This document shows, piece by piece, positions 12,896 to 19,510 of a stretch of DNA of 25,172 nucleotides (position 1 is the first letter of the stretch; each line of letters begins with the position of its first letter). The position numbers were made by a program, and so were the translations under genes. The notes under the pieces are model-generated. The model did no database searches. It was not told where the DNA came from and saw nothing but the letters and a program-made list of their open reading frames with translations. Origin of the DNA: a virus; the IMG/VR virus record IMGVR_UViG_3300027822_000035, positions 1 to 25,172 of that record; one strand, written 5' to 3'.

Positions 12896-13141
12896 ATGAT
12901 TCGGTTGGAAAAGGCATGTTTGTCCATGCTCGAATTCGTTGGCCGAAGATGGCATCTCCCTCTTTATTATTGGGCTTGTAAGCGGGGTTATCCGTTGCGG
13001 TGCATACATGTCATGCCGCGTTGGTACTACTATGCTTTGTATCGATTCGCGATGTGGCTCGTTGAGAAAAAACGATTTATCAAAGCGGCTGGTTGGATCG
13101 CGCACCGGGTGCCTCTTGATCTGCGATGCCTGCTTGCGTGA
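12896..13141 (+). CDS. Small basic aromatic protein, unknown
   Basis: An 81-residue protein starting at ATG 12896, rich in Trp, Tyr, Arg and Leu (HLPLYYWACKRGYPLRCIHV; YYYALYRFAMWLVEK). It may associate with membranes through amphipathic helices, but no clean transmembrane segment is seen. The ribosome site is weak (GAGG 9 nt upstream). Its 3' end carries one copy of an 18-bp repeat found again at 14623. No family recognised. Confidence 0.4.
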   Translation: MIRLEKACLSMLEFVGRRWHLPLYYWACKRGYPLRCIHVMPRWYYYALYRFAMWLVEKKRFIKAAGWIAHRVPLDLRCLLA

Positions 13142-13142
13142 T
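13125..13142 (+). repeat. 18-bp direct repeat, first copy (second 14623-14640)
   Basis: GATGCCTGCTTGCGTGAT occurs perfectly at 13125-13142, where it encodes the end of an 81-residue ORF, and at 14623-14640 in noncoding DNA. In both places it is followed within about 70 bp by a new small gene. It looks like a shuffling scar among the accessory genes. Confidence 0.6.
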
Positions 13143-13188
13143 AGGAAACAGGTGCTCGGATTTGGCAGGTAATCCAGGGGGGTCAGAA

Positions 13189-13641
13189 ATGTCTAAAAAA
13201 TATAAATGTTGTCGATGCATATGGACCGGAACCGACGATGAAAAAGAGGAAATTAACAGCTGCCGATTCCCAGGCATAAATGCATGGGATCTTGTTTGCC
13301 CGTCGTGCGGCTGCGCTGATTTTTACATGGTGTCCAAGATGAAGCCGTTATTTATTCCCTTGCGCAATGAGTATTTTAAAGCGTTTCAATCCGGCAATAA
13401 AACCGACGAATTAAGGAAGTATGGACCTAGATGGAATGAGGGGACGTGCATCGTTGGCAGGGGTGTCACACTGTCGAATGGATATGGCAAAAACGGACGG
13501 ATGAAGGGGTGTGTTTGGAGGTTTAAAAAACAGCGGGGGTCTTTGTTCAGGCGTATTTACAAAGAGGAGATCCAGGCTGTTTTTGGGACGCTGAATATTG
13601 ATATCGCCTGTATCTCTATCACCGGCATTCAACCTGCGTAA
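13189..13641 (+). CDS. Zinc-ribbon plus ASCH-like domain protein
   Basis: A 150-residue protein whose N-terminus has CCRC and CPSCGC knuckles (residues 7-41), joined to a C-terminal part matching phage ASCH-type (PUA-like) domains: MKPLFIPLRNEYFKAFQSGN, ELRKYGPRWNEGTC and a VTLSNGYGK turn. ASCH domains usually bind RNA or modified nucleotides. Fusion of the ribbon to this domain is less usual; the ASCH part commonly stands alone. Start ATG 13189 follows GGGGGG. A role in RNA binding or in control of phage translation is inferred from the fold. Confidence 0.65.
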   Translation: MSKKYKCCRCIWTGTDDEKEEINSCRFPGINAWDLVCPSCGCADFYMVSKMKPLFIPLRNEYFKAFQSGNKTDELRKYGPRWNEGTCIVGRGVTLSNGYGKNGRMKGCVWRFKKQRGSLFRRIYKEEIQAVFGTLNIDIACISITGIQPA

Positions 13642-13678
13642 TTACGGAGAGTCCCCAAGTGGGGAGTTAGGAGCCAGT

Positions 13679-13861
13679 ATGACAGTATGGGGCACAAAAG
13701 TTTTTCCACTGATGTGTATCGCGATTTTCATTGCGGTTTTTTGGCAGGGGTTCAAACATGATTCGACCTTGGTTGTCGTCGTGCCTTTCGTGGGCGCCAT
13801 TTGTTTAGGTGGGTGGGCGCTTGGTTGGGTGGTCAAACTCTGGCTGGATCATTTTTTTTAG
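13679..13861 (+). CDS. Small two-helix membrane protein
   Basis: A 60-residue protein with two probable transmembrane helices (FPLMCIAIFIAVFW, about 9-22, and LVVVVPFVGAICLGGWALGW, about 31-50) separated by a short polar loop. AGGAG precedes ATG 13679. It could be a holin-like or superinfection-related membrane protein; its distance from the lysis genes at 17111 makes a holin role uncertain. Confidence 0.5.
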   Translation: MTVWGTKVFPLMCIAIFIAVFWQGFKHDSTLVVVVPFVGAICLGGWALGWVVKLWLDHFF

Positions 13862-13893
13862 ACACAGTACCTGTATTCCGAAAGAGAGGGGAT

Positions 13894-14100
13894 GTGACGA
13901 ATTCTGCAGATAAATTTACTCCCAAAATGCCGCCTAATCGGATTGAATCGGTTAATGAACCAATGTCAGTTGAGAAGTTAGCAGAGGATCATGTTGATTG
14001 GTTCTTAGAGATTGTCCGACCGCTTATGATCACTGAATTTATGCATGGATATAAACATGGCCGGATGGATCGCGCTCCGGGTGCCGAAACCAAAAATTAA
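13894..14100 (+). CDS. Small phage protein, unknown
   Basis: A 68-residue protein starting at GTG 13894 behind AGAGGGG. The C-terminal segment (HVDWFLEIVRPLMITEFMHG, then YKHGR) resembles a short helix plus HG.KHGR ending that I have seen in small phage proteins of unknown function. The longer frame from 13801 overlaps the previous gene and has no ribosome site. Confidence 0.5.
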   Translation: MTNSADKFTPKMPPNRIESVNEPMSVEKLAEDHVDWFLEIVRPLMITEFMHGYKHGRMDRAPGAETKN

Positions 14101-14182
14101 TGTGGTGGCCATTTTAGTGCCAATGATTGGCTACTTTTTCGGCTCTGGCCTTCGTGGAATCATCGATTATTTTATTTGGTAA
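14057..14182 (+). CDS. Possible 41-residue membrane peptide
   Basis: An ORF of 42 codons beginning inside the previous gene (44-nt overlap). The product has a basic N-terminus (LRVPKPK) and one hydrophobic helix (INVVAILVPMIGYFFGSGLR, about 14-33), then IIDYFIW. The layout is that of small single-pass phage membrane peptides. Only a weak GGA lies upstream, so expression is uncertain. Confidence 0.4.
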   Translation: MAGWIALRVPKPKINVVAILVPMIGYFFGSGLRGIIDYFIW

Positions 14183-14201
14183 CCCAGGGGAGTTTGAAAC
14201 A

Positions 14202-14384
14202 ATGCACGAGTGTGAAAAAACAGGACTGTCCCAATGGTGCGATGGAAAGAACGTAAAACTTGTCCAGCTAAGGAGTCAGGCCGCAGGAGCTTACGGAACA
14301 AACATATATGATGGCGAAAAGGTTTATATGTGCGCCGAATGCAGGCGGGCAAACAATGGCGGCTTTAAAATCTTAAACAAATAA
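14202..14384 (+). CDS. Small zinc-binding protein
   Basis: A 60-residue protein starting at ATG 14202 (GGGGAG upstream), with Cys/His near the N-terminus (MHECEKTG...WC) and a CAEC knuckle at 49-52. One zinc site is likely. No family recognised. It lies among several other small Cys-rich ORFs. Confidence 0.5.
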   Translation: MHECEKTGLSQWCDGKNVKLVQLRSQAAGAYGTNIYDGEKVYMCAECRRANNGGFKILNK

Positions 14385-14395
14385 CGGAGGGGATC

Positions 14396-14596
14396 ATGGC
14401 GTCCGCAAAAAGTGACAAACTATTTATCACCGAAGTTTTGAACGACCTGCACCGGAATGGATATGTGCCAACCGGCAAGGCCGACACGATGCTCCGTGAT
14501 TGGGCCGCAGAATTAAGAGAGGGGGCGCGTACTGAAATGGCATCATCTCGGTTACGGCAAACATTCAACTCCGAAGTTGGCGCTCAAAATTGGTAG
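14396..14596 (+). CDS. Small helical phage protein, unknown
   Basis: A 66-residue charged protein (FITEVLNDLHRNGYVPTGKA; LRDWAAELREGAR) behind a clear GGAGG 7 nt before ATG. Probably all-helical and soluble. No family recognised. It ends just before the intergenic repeats at 14598-14640. Confidence 0.5.
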   Translation: MASAKSDKLFITEVLNDLHRNGYVPTGKADTMLRDWAAELREGARTEMASSRLRQTFNSEVGAQNW

Positions 14597-14597
14597 G

Positions 14598-14622
14598 TAG
14601 CTACATGTGATTCGAACCTTAG
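14598..14622 (+). repeat. 25-bp imperfect repeat, first copy (second 15809-15833)
   Basis: TAGCTACATGTGATTCGAAC continuing to CTTAG (14598-14622) is closely similar to the stretch at 15809-15833 that begins TAGTTACATGTGGATTGAAC. Both follow a stop codon and precede a new small gene, so they may be remnants of one duplicated intergenic unit. Confidence 0.45.
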
Positions 14623-14659
14623 GATGCCTGCTTGCGTGATTAGAAATGGGAGAACTATT

Positions 14660-14776
14660 ATGAAACCATCGGACGCACGTCTTGTTGCTGCCTTTTTAAC
14701 GAAGGCGCGGCATGGTTTTGCCGAGTATATTGACAATCAAGGGCTCGACCCTTTGGAGTTCGAAAGGAATATGTAA
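14660..14776 (+). CDS. 38-residue small ORF
   Basis: ATG 14660 is preceded by GGGAGA at good spacing and followed by 38 codons to TAA 14774-14776. The product is soluble (ARLVAAFLTKARHGFAEYID). Its stop overlaps the start of the next gene (TAATG), as elsewhere in this operon, which supports it as a real gene although it is short. Confidence 0.5.
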   Translation: MKPSDARLVAAFLTKARHGFAEYIDNQGLDPLEFERNM

Positions 14777-15015
14777 TGAAGAATAAATTGATCGATCTGA
14801 ACAACCATTTGTTTGCTCAGATGGAGCGGCTGTCGGACGAAGAGTTGAACGGGGACGCGCTTGCCGAAGAGATCCAGCGATCCAAGGCCGTCGGGTCGCT
14901 GGCCGGCCAGATAATCGGCAATGCCCGATTGGCCCTGGATTCCCAGGTGGCCATCAACAACAATCTCCTCAAAAAACCACCTTTGATGCTTGGAGCTGAA
15001 GGTTATGAAGATTAG
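14776..15015 (+). CDS. Conserved-type small phage protein
   Basis: A 79-residue protein of the type found in many tailed phages: KLIDLNNHLFAQMERLSDEE near the N-terminus, then KAVGSLAGQIIGNARLALDS. Its function is not known in the family. AAAGGA precedes the ATG. It overlaps the HNH gene by 11 nt. Confidence 0.6.
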   Translation: MKNKLIDLNNHLFAQMERLSDEELNGDALAEEIQRSKAVGSLAGQIIGNARLALDSQVAINNNLLKKPPLMLGAEGYED

Positions 15016-15811
15016 ATACACTGCCGAACAATTGGAATTCTTACGGATCGCGTATCGATATCTGACCGTTCGTGACCTGACGACGGCCTTTAATGCTGTG
15101 TTCGCTGCCGATAAAACCGATGTGCAAATCCGGTCGACACTCAAAAGAAATGGCATCAAGTCCGGGCACGTGCCAAAGCTTTTCGCCGAATTCCGGTTGC
15201 TGCGGGTTTACACATCAGACCAGGCGCAATTTCTTCTGGACAACTACGCAGGCCGGAGCGTTGCGGAATTAACGGCTATTTTCAATGATAATTTCAGGGC
15301 CGACATGACCGAGCAACAGATCAAATCGTTTGTGCACAATCGGGGGATCACATGTGGCCGGTCAGGACGTTTTGAAAAAGGGCATCAGCCGTGGAATGCC
15401 GGCACAAAGGGCAAGGGGCTGACGGGGGCGAATGCCCGGAGTTTTAGGAAGGGGTCCATCCCCGCCAACCGAAAGCCGCTCGGATCTGAGCGTATCGATT
15501 CCAAGAATGGCTATATCTACATCAAAGTGGCCGAGCCGGACCCACATACCGGATTCCCGACCCGGTATAAACAGAAACACGTGTATGTATGGGAACAGGC
15601 CCACGGGCCGGTGCCTGACGAGATGGTCGTTTCATTTCTGGATGGCGACAAGCGCAACATCGAGCCAGAGAATTTAATGCTGATTTCGCGAGCTGAGCTG
15701 CTCCGGCTGAACCAACGTGGGTATAAAAATGCGCCGGCCGATCTAAAACCGAGCGTTTTGGCGCTGGCAAAACTCGAAGTGAAAACATTTTCGAAGCAGA
15801 AGGATGTTTAG
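15005..15811 (+). CDS. HNH endonuclease (phage type)
   Basis: The 268-residue protein has two N-terminal repeats resembling small HTH units (YTAEQLEFLRIAYRYLTVRD and YTSDQAQFLLDNYAGRSVAE, each followed by a FN..F segment), then an HNH_3-type nuclease core at about 155-235 with KHVYVWEQAHGPVP and LDGDKRNIEPENLMLISR, which supply the His and Asn of the motif. Such proteins occur as free-standing homing-type or packaging-related endonucleases in phages. Start ATG 15005 overlaps the previous gene. It could be self-mobile or assist packaging; the distance from the terminase makes the former at least as likely. Confidence 0.75.
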   Translation: MKIRYTAEQLEFLRIAYRYLTVRDLTTAFNAVFAADKTDVQIRSTLKRNGIKSGHVPKLFAEFRLLRVYTSDQAQFLLDNYAGRSVAELTAIFNDNFRADMTEQQIKSFVHNRGITCGRSGRFEKGHQPWNAGTKGKGLTGANARSFRKGSIPANRKPLGSERIDSKNGYIYIKVAEPDPHTGFPTRYKQKHVYVWEQAHGPVPDEMVVSFLDGDKRNIEPENLMLISRAELLRLNQRGYKNAPADLKPSVLALAKLEVKTFSKQKDV

Positions 15812-15849
15812 TTACATGTGGATTGAACCGTAGAAGGAAGGGGAACACC

Positions 15850-16062
15850 ATGTCTTGCAACAATATACACCTTGAAAACGATTTGTGCACCATCGCCGAA
15901 AATATAGTCGAGCGGGCGCGGTGGTATGAACTACTTCCCGGTCGATGTGAATTTTTTGAACCAGTCTTTGATCTTGATCGGCATGCCTTAGCCGAAGAGT
16001 TCGCGAAAGAGGCGATGTCGAAGATTAAGGAATCCGCTCCGCATCGTGTTGCTTATGTCTGA
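15850..16062 (+). CDS. Small phage protein, unknown
   Basis: A 70-residue protein starting at ATG 15850 behind GGAAGGGG. It is helical and charged (LCTIAENIVERARWYELLPG; LAEEFAKEAMSKIKES). No family recognised. It overlaps the next zinc-binding ORF by 8 nt. Confidence 0.5.
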   Translation: MSCNNIHLENDLCTIAENIVERARWYELLPGRCEFFEPVFDLDRHALAEEFAKEAMSKIKESAPHRVAYV

Positions 16063-16243
16063 TATTCCAAGAAAGATTGAGAAAGAAATCTGCCGGTTTT
16101 GCGGCGGGTATGAATTCAGGCGCAGGCCTGTTGGGCTATTGGCGTATTGTTCGGTTTGGCAGAGATGGGCAGACGATGATCCAAAGAAGCCTCCAATCGG
16201 CGAACGGACGTGCGATCGGTTTTTTGTGAAAGGAACGAAATGA
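16055..16243 (+). CDS. Small Cys-containing phage protein
   Basis: A 62-residue protein with CRFCG (13-17) and two later Cys residues in WQRWADDDPKKPPIGERTC, suggesting a single zinc site. Short proteins of this kind occur in phages. It overlaps the next gene by 4 nt (ATGA). Function unknown. Confidence 0.5.
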   Translation: MSDIPRKIEKEICRFCGGYEFRRRPVGLLAYCSVWQRWADDDPKKPPIGERTCDRFFVKGTK

Positions 16244-16797
16244 GATTGAAATGCCCAGCCTGTCGGACCCTGGCCGGCGCGGATTCGTGGGCCGCGGAAG
16301 TCGATGTGGAAGCCGTGATGAAGATCGGGTTTGACCTGCCGAGCGAGGTCAGCCGTCGGATGCTGGCCTATCTTGCCCTGTTTCGACCTGTGTCCGGGCG
16401 CCCGATGGCCTGGTCGACCACGCGAACCCATGCTGAAGTACTACAAGAGTTGGTTGGTTATGGCATCATCGAATGGGATAAGCGTGCTCCCAGGCCGAAC
16501 AATATAACGGCTTGGGCCAATGCGATGGAAAAAATGATTCAAAACCCGCCAAGACATCTCCCTTTAAAAAACCACAATTATCTAAGAAAAATGGCTTACG
16601 AAATTGCCGATGATATGGATCGAACGGTTGAGGTTGCACATAATCGGGCCGAAAGAAACGGAACGTTGCGGCGACAGAAGCGCGAGGAGCGCAATACGAA
16701 GGAAAATGGACGCGGAACACGGAAGGACCTGGAGAAAATACCCATCCCTACACGGGAAGAAGTGGCAGCGCTGCGAAAAAGGAAAAAGAGGGTATGA
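16240..16797 (+). CDS. Phage protein with zinc knuckle and basic C-terminus, unknown
   Basis: A 185-residue protein starting at ATG 16240. It begins with CPAC and has an R-rich middle and tail (RRQKREERNTKENGRGTRKD). Residues 40-85 (RMLAYLALFRPVSGRPMAWS, later LVGYGIIEWDKRAPRPNN) recall phage proteins of unknown function that sit before the lysis genes in Mu-like phages. DNA or RNA binding is plausible from the charge. It overlaps the Com-like gene by 4 nt. Confidence 0.5.
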   Translation: MRLKCPACRTLAGADSWAAEVDVEAVMKIGFDLPSEVSRRMLAYLALFRPVSGRPMAWSTTRTHAEVLQELVGYGIIEWDKRAPRPNNITAWANAMEKMIQNPPRHLPLKNHNYLRKMAYEIADDMDRTVEVAHNRAERNGTLRRQKREERNTKENGRGTRKDLEKIPIPTREEVAALRKRKKRV

Positions 16798-16991
16798 TCA
16801 ATCCAGGATATGAGTACCAGATCGGAGAACGTGTAAAGGCTATCCCTTCCGGGCCGGTGATCAGTTGCCCACATTGTAAACGGCCGTTAATGGAAGCGGT
16901 GGCAGAGAGAGTAAAGACGCGGTGCAAACATTGCGGAAAGTGGGTTTTGATTTATAAAACCAGGCTTGACATTGCTCATATAAAAAAGTAA
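16794..16991 (+). CDS. Com-like zinc-finger protein
   Basis: The 65-residue protein has two CxxC knuckles (CPHC at 25-28 and CKHC at 44-47) in the order of Mu Com, which binds RNA and activates translation of the mom DNA-modification gene. No mom-like gene follows; instead a strong terminator does. It may act on another transcript or be a general nucleic-acid-binding ribbon. Confidence is for the family, not for the mom connection. Confidence 0.55.
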   Translation: MINPGYEYQIGERVKAIPSGPVISCPHCKRPLMEAVAERVKTRCKHCGKWVLIYKTRLDIAHIKK

Positions 16992-17048
16992 TAAATAATA
17001 AGAATACTTTGTGCGGCTTTGTCCGCCATCGCTCATAGCGGCTCTCGC

Positions 17049-17093
17049 AGCCCGATCCACCGAACTTCCGGTGGGCCGGGCTTTTTGTTTTTT
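17049..17093 (+). terminator. Strong intrinsic terminator ending the early/middle region
   Basis: AGCCCGATCCACCG (17049-17062) pairs with CGGTGGGCCGGGCT (17069-17082): 14 positions with one mismatch and one G-U, a 6-nt loop, then TTTTTGTTTTTT. It separates the small-gene region from the lysis and head genes. Confidence 0.9.
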
Positions 17094-17110
17094 CGGGGAA
17101 GCGAAATCTC

Positions 17111-17590
17111 ATGAAAGCTGAACACACAATCCTGTTTGACCCTTCCCATGAAACGATGGATTGGTCCAGAATCGACCATTTCGTCCCAGATGAATTCGAC
17201 GATCCAGGACATCCCGACAGTCATCGTTTCATGGATCCCTTAACCATCATCCGGCTTAATCTGCTACGCAAAACAACCGGCTGGCCAATTGTTACCCACA
17301 ATAAACATGGCTTGCGCGGGTGCGTCTGCGTTGAAAAAACCGGCCACTGCACATCATCTTTGCACTATGCTCCAAACTGCAGCGCGGTCGACTTCCATTT
17401 TCGAACCCACGTCGATGCCCGTGCACAAGCCATGAAAGTGTTTCGCTCCGGGTTTACGGGGATTGGGCTCTACTATGATTGGGAATGGCGTGATGGAGAG
17501 CCATTGGCAATCGGGTTTCATGTGGACAACCGGAAACGCCCCCAAGTCTGGCGCCGCCGGACGGGCCAATATATTTACTTCCTCAGATAA
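17111..17590 (+). CDS. Peptidase M15-type endolysin
   Basis: The 159-residue protein looks like an M15_3-type D-Ala-D-Ala/L,D-endopeptidase. Probable zinc ligands are H85 and D94 (in LHYAPNCSAVDFH) and H137 (GFHVD). The H-D spacing is two residues longer than the usual SxHxxGxAxD motif. There is no signal peptide, so release would need the holin-like protein encoded next. It is the first gene after the terminator at 17093 and probably the first late gene. It would cleave peptide cross-links in peptidoglycan for lysis. GAAG is the only upstream purine stretch, so the start is moderately sure. Confidence 0.75.
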   Translation: MKAEHTILFDPSHETMDWSRIDHFVPDEFDDPGHPDSHRFMDPLTIIRLNLLRKTTGWPIVTHNKHGLRGCVCVEKTGHCTSSLHYAPNCSAVDFHFRTHVDARAQAMKVFRSGFTGIGLYYDWEWRDGEPLAIGFHVDNRKRPQVWRRRTGQYIYFLR

Positions 17591-17601
17591 GGAGCCGATC
17601 A

Positions 17602-18303
17602 ATGGACGCGAAGCCAATTTTCAAATCAAAAACTTTCAATGTAAATGCGGTTCTGGTGGGTATTGTCGGCATATTGTCCGCATTTGGAATAGATCTCCCT
17701 TCCGGACTTTATGAGTCGATGCTGGCCGTCATCCCGTTGACAAATATCGTTTTGCGGCTGATGACAAAATCTGCGGTTACCTTGACCGGTGCACCAAACA
17801 ACCGAGGAAGCGTCCATCCTGTTGTTTTGTTCCTGTTGTTTTCGGCAACCACCCTGATGGCCGGATGCGGGCTGTTCGATAAAATGCAGACCCGGGCCGA
17901 CACCTCAAACGCAGAATTGAGAGAGCAATATTGTGATGGCGGGGCGAGTATTATTCTGGATTACATCCCCAACGCGAAACAGGCCGACCTGCTGCTTCAG
18001 GTGGCCGATTACGAGATGTTGCGCAATAACCAGAAACTGGTTCCGGAGGTAACGGCGTTTTTAGCAAACGCCCGCGAGAATCTGCAAAACGGAGCGTTGA
18101 TCATCACCGGCCACGATGCCGTCGTGTACATGACAGAGCATATTCAATGGCTGAAAGATGATGATGGGCAGCGTCTTTTCTACATCAGCCAATTGGCGGA
18201 AGAAATCAACCTGCCTGATCCATTCAGTGCGTGTGATCGCAAATTATTACTGATGCATATCGACAATGTAGAGCGCAAAGTACTCCCCTATGTTGTTCAG
18301 TAG
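17602..18303 (+). CDS. Holin-like N-terminus fused to lipoprotein-like domain
   Basis: The 233-residue protein has a phage holin-like N-terminus: KSKTFNVNAVLVGIVGILSA, a short loop at GIDLPS, and a second helix to MTKSAVTLT at about 62. A third hydrophobic segment with a perfect lipobox follows (VVLFLLFSATTLMAGC, C89), then a soluble 140-residue domain. Normally these are two genes: a holin-like membrane protein and a small lipoprotein (o-spanin or similar). An internal ATG (17761, residue 54) would give a lipoprotein with its own signal peptide but has no clear ribosome site. GGAG lies 7 nt before ATG 17602. Confidence 0.6.
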   Translation: MDAKPIFKSKTFNVNAVLVGIVGILSAFGIDLPSGLYESMLAVIPLTNIVLRLMTKSAVTLTGAPNNRGSVHPVVLFLLFSATTLMAGCGLFDKMQTRADTSNAELREQYCDGGASIILDYIPNAKQADLLLQVADYEMLRNNQKLVPEVTAFLANARENLQNGALIITGHDAVVYMTEHIQWLKDDDGQRLFYISQLAEEINLPDPFSACDRKLLLMHIDNVERKVLPYVVQ

Positions 18304-18345
18304 CCTGCTCACGGCCGTCAACCGCGAGCGACGAAGGAGGGAAAA

Positions 18346-18744
18346 ATGACGCGGCAGAGCATGAAGAAAATTAAAAAGTTGAAATATGCGGTCTTGGCCT
18401 ATCTTGGCACCAATGGCCGCCACTATGGCGACCTGTCGCGTCTGGAACAGTCCGTTGAAGATTTGGCTCAGGCCCTGAATACCCGGCTTGATCAACTCTT
18501 GATTGTCGCGGAAAACGGCGAACGAACGTCAGCTGAAGAAACACCCAGAGACAGGCTTGCCGACCGCTTTATGTCGACGGCATCGCGACTGATGGGCGGT
18601 GGACAGGTAGACATCGACACGGCCAACGAATTCGAGCGCACCCTGGACCTGTTCGATACCGCCGCTGATTTGAAACGGCAAAGCCAGACGGTCAAGGACG
18701 CTGCAGAAACCAGCGCTATCCGCAGGAAAATGGGCCGTTCGTGA
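18346..18744 (+). CDS. Late-region phage protein, unknown
   Basis: A 132-residue soluble helical protein (KLKYAVLAYLGTNGRHYGDL; LADRFMSTASRLMGGGQV) behind GGAGGG. The place between lysis and terminase genes is like that of Mu gp25-27-type proteins, but similarity is not certain. Overlaps the next gene by a GTGA junction. Confidence 0.5.
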   Translation: MTRQSMKKIKKLKYAVLAYLGTNGRHYGDLSRLEQSVEDLAQALNTRLDQLLIVAENGERTSAEETPRDRLADRFMSTASRLMGGGQVDIDTANEFERTLDLFDTAADLKRQSQTVKDAAETSAIRRKMGRS

Positions 18745-18950
18745 ATTGGCACTGGGTAAAAGATGTGGCCGGCAGCAAGGACGCCGCCTTGCTGTTGAGC
18801 TTAACGGTGAATGCCGTGGCGTTTTATGCCATATGGCGATTGTGGCAAGGATACCGCAGCCTGCAAGACCGTGTGACCGGTATGCTTGTCGATCTGGTCC
18901 GGGAACTGGGCGTGATCGCCACCACGCTATCGGAGCGCATGAATGGCTAA
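18741..18950 (+). CDS. Small single-pass membrane protein
   Basis: A 69-residue protein starting at GTG 18741, with one transmembrane helix (LLLSLTVNAVAFYAIWRLW, about 18-36) followed by a charged helix. The size and place in the lysis-terminase gap fit a small phage membrane protein (possible i-spanin or holin partner). It overlaps the following ORF by 8 nt. Confidence 0.55.
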   Translation: MNWHWVKDVAGSKDAALLLSLTVNAVAFYAIWRLWQGYRSLQDRVTGMLVDLVRELGVIATTLSERMNG

Positions 18951-19056
18951 ATACCTACTCAAATATCGGTTGCGCAGGTTGTCGCTGACCATGAGTCTCA
19001 AGGCTCTGGCGCGAACGCTGGAACGAATCCGGGATATCAATGGCACAGGAAATTGA
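18943..19056 (+). CDS. 37-residue basic small ORF
   Basis: ATG 18943 is preceded by GGAG at 7 nt and opens a 38-codon frame (KYLLKYRLRRLSLTM...) ending at TGA 19054-19056. It overlaps the gene on each side (8 and 17 nt), as in a translationally coupled chain. The product is very basic. No family recognised. Confidence 0.4.
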   Translation: MAKYLLKYRLRRLSLTMSLKALARTLERIRDINGTGN

Positions 19057-19510
19057 TCTGCAAATCCGGTTCGAGGCAGAGGATCTTTATGTCGAGGCCA
19101 GGAAGCCCTACGAGCGGGTATCCGAGGCCACCGGCGTATCAGTATCCCAACTCAAGCGGTGGGCCCGGGAGGGTAGCTGGCGGGAAAAGCGTGTCGCGCA
19201 TCTGGAGAACAAACGTTCCCTGAAGCAGCAGTTGGTCAAGCTGCGCGACACCATGCTTAAAAAAGCCGTGGATTCCAATGACCCCAATACGGCATACGCG
19301 GCACTGAAGATCGTCAAGCTCCAAATGGACAGCGACAAGGATCAATCGATGGAGGCGGTGGAAGTCGACCGGCCAAAACTTTTCCTGGAAGATATGGAAT
19401 TCGTAGCGGAAACATTAAAGGAAATTGATCCCCAGGGACTGAAAGTCCTGCTTCAGAATTTTGACGTTATTGTTAATCGGTTCAAGGAACAACATGCGCA
19501 AGCGTCCTAA
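19040..19510 (+). CDS. Small-terminase-like HTH protein
   Basis: The 156-residue protein has an N-terminal HTH (VSEATGVSVSQLKRWAREGS, about 28-47) followed by charged helices, the layout of small terminase or DUF1804-type proteins that sit immediately upstream of the large terminase. It would recognise phage DNA for packaging and assemble with the large subunit. It overlaps the terminase gene by 17 nt. Its ribosome site is weak (GGGA). Confidence 0.65.
   Translation: MAQEIDLQIRFEAEDLYVEARKPYERVSEATGVSVSQLKRWAREGSWREKRVAHLENKRSLKQQLVKLRDTMLKKAVDSNDPNTAYAALKIVKLQMDSDKDQSMEAVEVDRPKLFLEDMEFVAETLKEIDPQGLKVLLQNFDVIVNRFKEQHAQAS

Noticed and set aside
13651-13665. Small hairpin (TCCCC-AAGT-GGGGA) before the two-helix membrane gene
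   Set aside because: Five base pairs with no T-run; it may affect translation but is within chance expectation.
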